Assembly (NCBI GenBank): GCA_002480735.1
Contig: DLCS01000244.1
Location: 1 to 9,404 of the forward strand
Source: Bacillaceae bacterium UBA7792
GTDB lineage: Bacteria; Bacillota; Bacilli; Bacillales; Cytobacillaceae
Direction of reading: 5' to 3'
DNA length: 9,404 nucleotides
Shown here: positions 6,676 through 9,404 of the stretch, piece by piece
How positions within the stretch are numbered: position 1 is the stretch's first letter
Layout: each line of letters opens with the position of its first letter
The notes under the pieces: generated by a model
The model's database searches: none
What the model saw: the letters and a program-made list of their open reading frames with translations, nothing else
Told to the model about the DNA's origin: nothing
Made by a program: the position numbers and the translations under genes

Positions 6676-6759
6676 GGACACCAATCGCACTTTGCCCTGC
6701 TTTAATTGGAAGGAGCATCAGGAAGGTGAATTTTAAGAGCTACTGAAATTACAATATTA

Positions 6760-6803
6760 AAAAGTCCAATTTCTATGTATTCAATTGAGGGAATTGGACT
6801 TTT
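6760..6803. terminator. Bidirectional terminator between convergent genes
   Basis: AAAAGTCCAATT pairs with AATTGGACTTTT over 12 bases, extended by a G-U and a C-G pair, with a loop of about 16. T tracts follow on both strands. It would end the gntR/ABC transcript from the left and the ATPase transcript from the right (77 bases past that stop). The remainder of 6676-6879 shows no gene. Confidence 0.85.
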
Positions 6804-6879
6804 CTAATTACCCATCAAAAACATCAGTACATAATTTTCGTGTTTTCCAATTACTTGCTCACCTGCGACATTCACAACC

Positions 6880-7734
6880 TCAAAACTCTTTTTCATGCCT
6901 TTTGAAAAATTCATAGTAAGTACGGACATTTTCTAGTTCCGTCCAGCGTCTTACTTTAACAGGGTTTTCATCAAGATTATAAATTTTTGCCTCACGCATG
7001 GATAGTAGAAATGGAGAATGTGTTGATATGATAAACTGACAGCCAAAAAATCGAGCAGAGTCTTCAATAAATTTCACCAATTCTATCTGGCGTTGAGGAG
7101 AAAGACTGTTTTCCGGCTCATCCAAAATGTATAGTCCATTTTCGCCAATTTTTTCAGTGAAATAAAGGAATGCACTTTCTCCATTCGAATACTCCTTTAC
7201 ATTATCCATCAATTCACTTCTCACAAAACGGGACTGTGTTTTACTTCTAGCTGTGTTAACTTTTTTTAACTGCTCGTAATCTGACATAGATTTCATCTGA
7301 AAATAGGAATATTTCGCATCTAAATATTCTTCAAAAAGTTTTTCCCGTTTTTGATCTATTCCCTCATTGAGGTTCCGGATATCCAACATATAGTCAAATA
7401 CATCATCACTAGTAATAATTCTGCTGTTTTCAGGAATGTCCTCCTTAAGCTGCATCTCACACATATTGACATAATCGGTATAGAAATTAGATTTATTATA
7501 GATAGAATCACGTTTGATTCCTGTTTTTTCAGCTATCACATTTAATGCAGTAGATTTTCCTGAACCATTTCCGCCATATAAAATAGTCACTGGCTCAAAA
7601 ACAATCGTTTCAAACCCATTTCTTGATAATATCTTAAATGGATAAAACGAGTCATAGCACGTTCTTTTTATATTCATGAAAAAGTCAAATTCCATATCCT
7701 CATCTGGAAATGAAAAAGCATGTAAATAGACCAT
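6880..7734 (-). CDS. Orphan AAA/ABC-fold ATPase (AAA_15/AAA_21-like), function unknown
   Basis: A 284-residue predicted cytosolic ATPase with the SMC/RecF/OLD style of motifs: Walker A GGNGSGKST (54-62), signature-like SNGES (183-187), Walker B LYILDEPENSLSP (201-213) and H-loop STHSPFLL (238-245). A helical, charged insert lies between Walker A and the signature (about 95-180). No TOPRIM, nuclease or membrane domain is visible, and no partner gene is in the same operon. ATG 7734 has AAGGAGG five bases upstream, and a TATAAT box lies at 7765-7760. Hand counts of two 60-base rows (7321-7380, 7441-7500) give 20 and 18 G/C, against 29 in glpA row 1261-1320. Related ATPases are housekeeping, repair or phage-defence proteins; nothing here settles which. 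The family call is firm, the function is not. Confidence 0.85.
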   Translation of the reverse strand: MVYLHAFSFPDEDMEFDFFMNIKRTCYDSFYPFKILSRNGFETIVFEPVTILYGGNGSGKSTALNVIAEKTGIKRDSIYNKSNFYTDYVNMCEMQLKEDIPENSRIITSDDVFDYMLDIRNLNEGIDQKREKLFEEYLDAKYSYFQMKSMSDYEQLKKVNTARSKTQSRFVRSELMDNVKEYSNGESAFLYFTEKIGENGLYILDEPENSLSPQRQIELVKFIEDSARFFGCQFIISTHSPFLLSMREAKIYNLDENPVKVRRWTELENVRTYYEFFKRHEKEF

Positions 7735-7759
7735 AATTTCCTCCTTACCGTTTATTCAC

Positions 7760-7788
7760 ATTATAACTGACCGTAAAAATCTAAACCA
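7760..7788 (-). promoter_or_regulatory. Candidate promoter of the orphan ATPase gene
   Basis: On the minus strand the -10 is a consensus TATAAT (7765-7760). A 17-base spacer leads to a poor -35, TGGTTT (7788-7783). Transcription would start about 20 bases before the ATG, leaving little more than the ribosome binding site. Confidence 0.5.
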
Positions 7789-7870
7789 TTATTCATCTAT
7801 CCTGCATACCTTAAATAGAACTTTTCTTCATTCATTTCAATAAAATAAACTTTGCCTTCAGCATACAAAA
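7789..7870. other. Intergenic stretch with nothing recognised
   Basis: Between the ATPase promoter and the pepF terminator I see no gene, repeat or structure. The short open stretch on the minus strand ending at 7797 lacks a ribosome binding site. Together with the promoter, the terminator and the pepF 3' tail it makes up the 295-base gap 7735-8029. Confidence 0.5.
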
Positions 7871-7910
7871 AGAAAACCGAAGTCTCTTATATAATCAAGA
7901 GATTTCGGTT
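7871..7910 (-). terminator. Terminator downstream of pepF
   Basis: A stem pairs 7875-7888 with 7897-7910 (ACCGAAGTCTCTT against AAGAGATTTCGGT, one C-A mismatch on the minus strand), with an 8-base loop. On the minus strand it is followed by a T-rich tract (TTTTCTTTTTG); on the plus strand no T run follows. It lies about 120 bases past the pepF stop, so pepF mRNA would have a long 3' tail. Confidence 0.75.
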
Positions 7911-8029
7911 CAATATTCAAAATCATCTTATAAAAACCATTTTCCCTTTGCGTAGAAAAATCGGCTTACTTGAAGTCGAAATTTGCTTAGCGTATGTTTT
8001 GCGCTTTTTGTTGATGGACCCCCCATATG

Positions 8030-9404
8030 TTAAAGATTCGAAAACTCCTCCACCAGTTCGGCAAATTGTGTCAATGTATTCTTTATTGGTTCTGGTGTTG
8101 TTAAATCCACGCCTGTTTTCTTAAGCAATTCCAATGGATAGTCTGAGCTACCGCTTTTTAAGAATTCAAGGTAGGATTCAAGTGTCGCCTTGTCAACGTC
8201 AAGTATTTTAGTCGCGATATGAATGGCTGAGGCAAATCCAGTTGCATACTTATACACGTAGAACGGCCGATAAAAATGCGGGATTCGCGACCATCCATAT
8301 TTTACCTCCTCGTCAAACACTAATGCATCCCCATAGTACTGTCGGAATAGCGTTTCATATATTTGATTAAAGACATCAACATTCAGCGGCTGTCCCTGTT
8401 CCGCTTTTTCATGAGTCAGCATCTCAAATTCCGCAAACATCACCTGCGTAAAAAAGGTTCCTCTAAATTTATCGATAAAATGGTTGATGAGATGTTTCTT
8501 AACAAGTTCATTCTTTTCCTTATCTAATAAATAATGAATGAGCAGGACTTCATTCACGGTGGATGCGACCTCCGCAACAAAAATGCTGTAACGGGCTGTG
8601 ATTTGTGGCTGATGCTGGGAGCTTAGTTTACTGTGGACACCGTGACCACATTCATGAACAAGCGTGAATAGACTGTCAAGATCGTCATGATGATTCAACA
8701 AGATAAATGGATGAACTCCGTAGACTCCTAGGTTATAGGCACCAGAGCGCTTACCCGGTGTTTCACGGACATCGAAATAACGTGCTTTTTTGAATTCCAC
8801 AAGGGTTTCTACATAATCCTTCCCAAGTGGCGCTAAAGCTTTGAGCATCGTCTCGAAGGCTTCATCAAAAGAAATTTCCTGCTTTACACCACTGACAAGG
8901 GGGACATTCATATCGTATTGCCTAAGTTCATCCAGCTGAAGCTTTTCCTTGCGTAACTCGGAATAACGGTGCAGTGGCGCGATATTGTCTTTAGTTGCTT
9001 GAATGAGGTTTTCATACACCTCTTTTGGCACATTATCACCAAATAAGGCTTTTTCAAGTGCAGATGGATAACTACGAATTTTAGAAGTCGTCACATTATT
9101 TTTCACGGCCGCAGCGAGTGTTGAAGCAATGGAGTTTTTCATTTGCAGGTATGGCTTGTAATAAGCCTTATACGCTTCCTTCCGTTTTTCTCGGTCTTCA
9201 TCCTCAATTAGCTTCGAGTACATCCCTCTTGTTAACTCAACCTTCTCACCGTTTTCATTGGTAACCTCACCAAATTGGATATCGGCATTATTGATCATTC
9301 CATACGTCGTCGATGGTGCAGAGAGTGCTTCTCCTAATTGCGAAAGGATTTCCTCTTGCTCCTTACTGAGAACATGCTTCTTGTACCGGAACGATTCCAA
9401 CAAA
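8030..9404 (-). CDS. pepF: Oligoendopeptidase F (M3B zinc metallopeptidase), 5' end missing
   Basis: The last 457 or so codons of a cytoplasmic zinc peptidase that cuts short peptides; the full protein is usually about 600 residues, so about a quarter lies beyond the right edge. The leading TTG in frame at 9403 is not a real start. The zinc site is LVHECGHGVHS (HExxH at visible residues 250-254), with the third ligand E278 expected in FVAEVASTVNE. Further family landmarks are the GKRSGAYNLGVYGVHPFILLNH block before the site (visible residues 217-238, named here by ends), FFTQVMFAEFE, and the C-terminal IPHFYRPFYVYKYATGFASA. The catalytic domain appears whole with no frameshift. It is transcribed away from the right edge toward its own terminator at 7871-7910 and has no operon partner downstream. 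Confidence 0.95.
   Translation of the reverse strand, partial: LLESFRYKKHVLSKEQEEILSQLGEALSAPSTTYGMINNADIQFGEVTNENGEKVELTRGMYSKLIEDEDREKRKEAYKAYYKPYLQMKNSIASTLAAAVKNNVTTSKIRSYPSALEKALFGDNVPKEVYENLIQATKDNIAPLHRYSELRKEKLQLDELRQYDMNVPLVSGVKQEISFDEAFETMLKALAPLGKDYVETLVEFKKARYFDVRETPGKRSGAYNLGVYGVHPFILLNHHDDLDSLFTLVHECGHGVHSKLSSQHQPQITARYSIFVAEVASTVNEVLLIHYLLDKEKNELVKKHLINHFIDKFRGTFFTQVMFAEFEMLTHEKAEQGQPLNVDVFNQIYETLFRQYYGDALVFDEEVKYGWSRIPHFYRPFYVYKYATGFASAIHIATKILDVDKATLESYLEFLKSGSSDYPLELLKKTGVDLTTPEPIKNTLTQFAELVEEFSNL

Noticed and set aside
6711..6740. AGGAG followed by a short GTG frame of six codons after the second permease
   Set aside because: The spacing is poor and the peptide is only six residues long; a remnant of a lost gene is possible but not supportable.
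7797..7884. Short minus-strand frame ending EEKFYLRYAG
   Set aside because: Under 30 codons, no ribosome binding site, and it overlaps the pepF terminator hairpin.
7852..8124. 90-codon plus-strand open frame
   Set aside because: It runs through the terminator and antisense into pepF, with no ribosome binding site or family resemblance.
1..9404. Mobile elements, CRISPR arrays, tRNA or rRNA genes
   Set aside because: I saw no transposase, terminal repeats, spaced repeats or structural RNA signatures on either strand.

Overview
The window looks like chromosomal DNA from a low-to-moderate G+C Gram-positive bacterium of the Bacillaceae type. The reasons are strong AGGAGG-type ribosome binding sites, several GTG starts, sigma-A-like promoters with 17-base spacers, U-tailed hairpin terminators, and proteins that read as Bacillus-like. 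No mobile element, CRISPR array, tRNA or rRNA was seen. The species cannot be named from this sequence alone.

Region 1 (1-1963, minus strand) is the 5' part of a glycerol-3-phosphate catabolic operon. It holds glpA, encoding an FAD/[2Fe-2S] subunit of an anaerobic-type glycerol-3-phosphate dehydrogenase, and the first 85 codons of glpB, which overlaps glpA by 8 bases and runs off the left edge. The glpA leader contains a large hairpin with a U tract, placed between the gene and any upstream promoter. This is the arrangement expected for transcription antitermination, as GlpP does for glp genes in Bacillus subtilis.

Region 2 (2147-4596, minus strand) is a compact three-gene operon: ABC exporter ATPase, ABC-2 permease and TetR-family regulator. 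The ATPase and permease overlap in ATGA. Its promoter (-35 TTGATT, 17 bases, -10 TATAAA) is bracketed by two copies of an 18-base palindrome based on AGTGAGTAATTACTCACT. One covers the probable transcription start and the other abuts the -35. The likely logic is a TetR-type repressor that silences its own exporter operon until an inducer arrives.

Region 3 (4709-6675, plus strand) is divergent from region 2. It is a second, different ABC operon of the YtrA/YtrB type: a short GntR-family regulator, an ATPase and a small ABC-2 permease, all overlapping or within a few bases. Its promoter (TTGACT, 17 bases, TATATT) has a dyad over the -10 box, suggesting autoregulation by the GntR protein. The 180-base divergent intergenic region therefore carries two promoters and three dyads.

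Region 4 (6676-8029) has a bidirectional terminator, then an orphan AAA/ABC-fold ATPase on the minus strand with its own promoter. This gene is visibly more AT-rich in the rows counted than the glp genes. Next comes about 295 bases without a gene, containing that promoter and a terminator for the gene to the right.

Region 5 (8030-9404, minus strand) is the C-terminal three quarters of oligoendopeptidase F (pepF), with its zinc site intact and its 5' end beyond the right edge.

Most of the window is ordinary. The best candidates for a second look are the double-operator control region, the glpA leader and the orphan ATPase.
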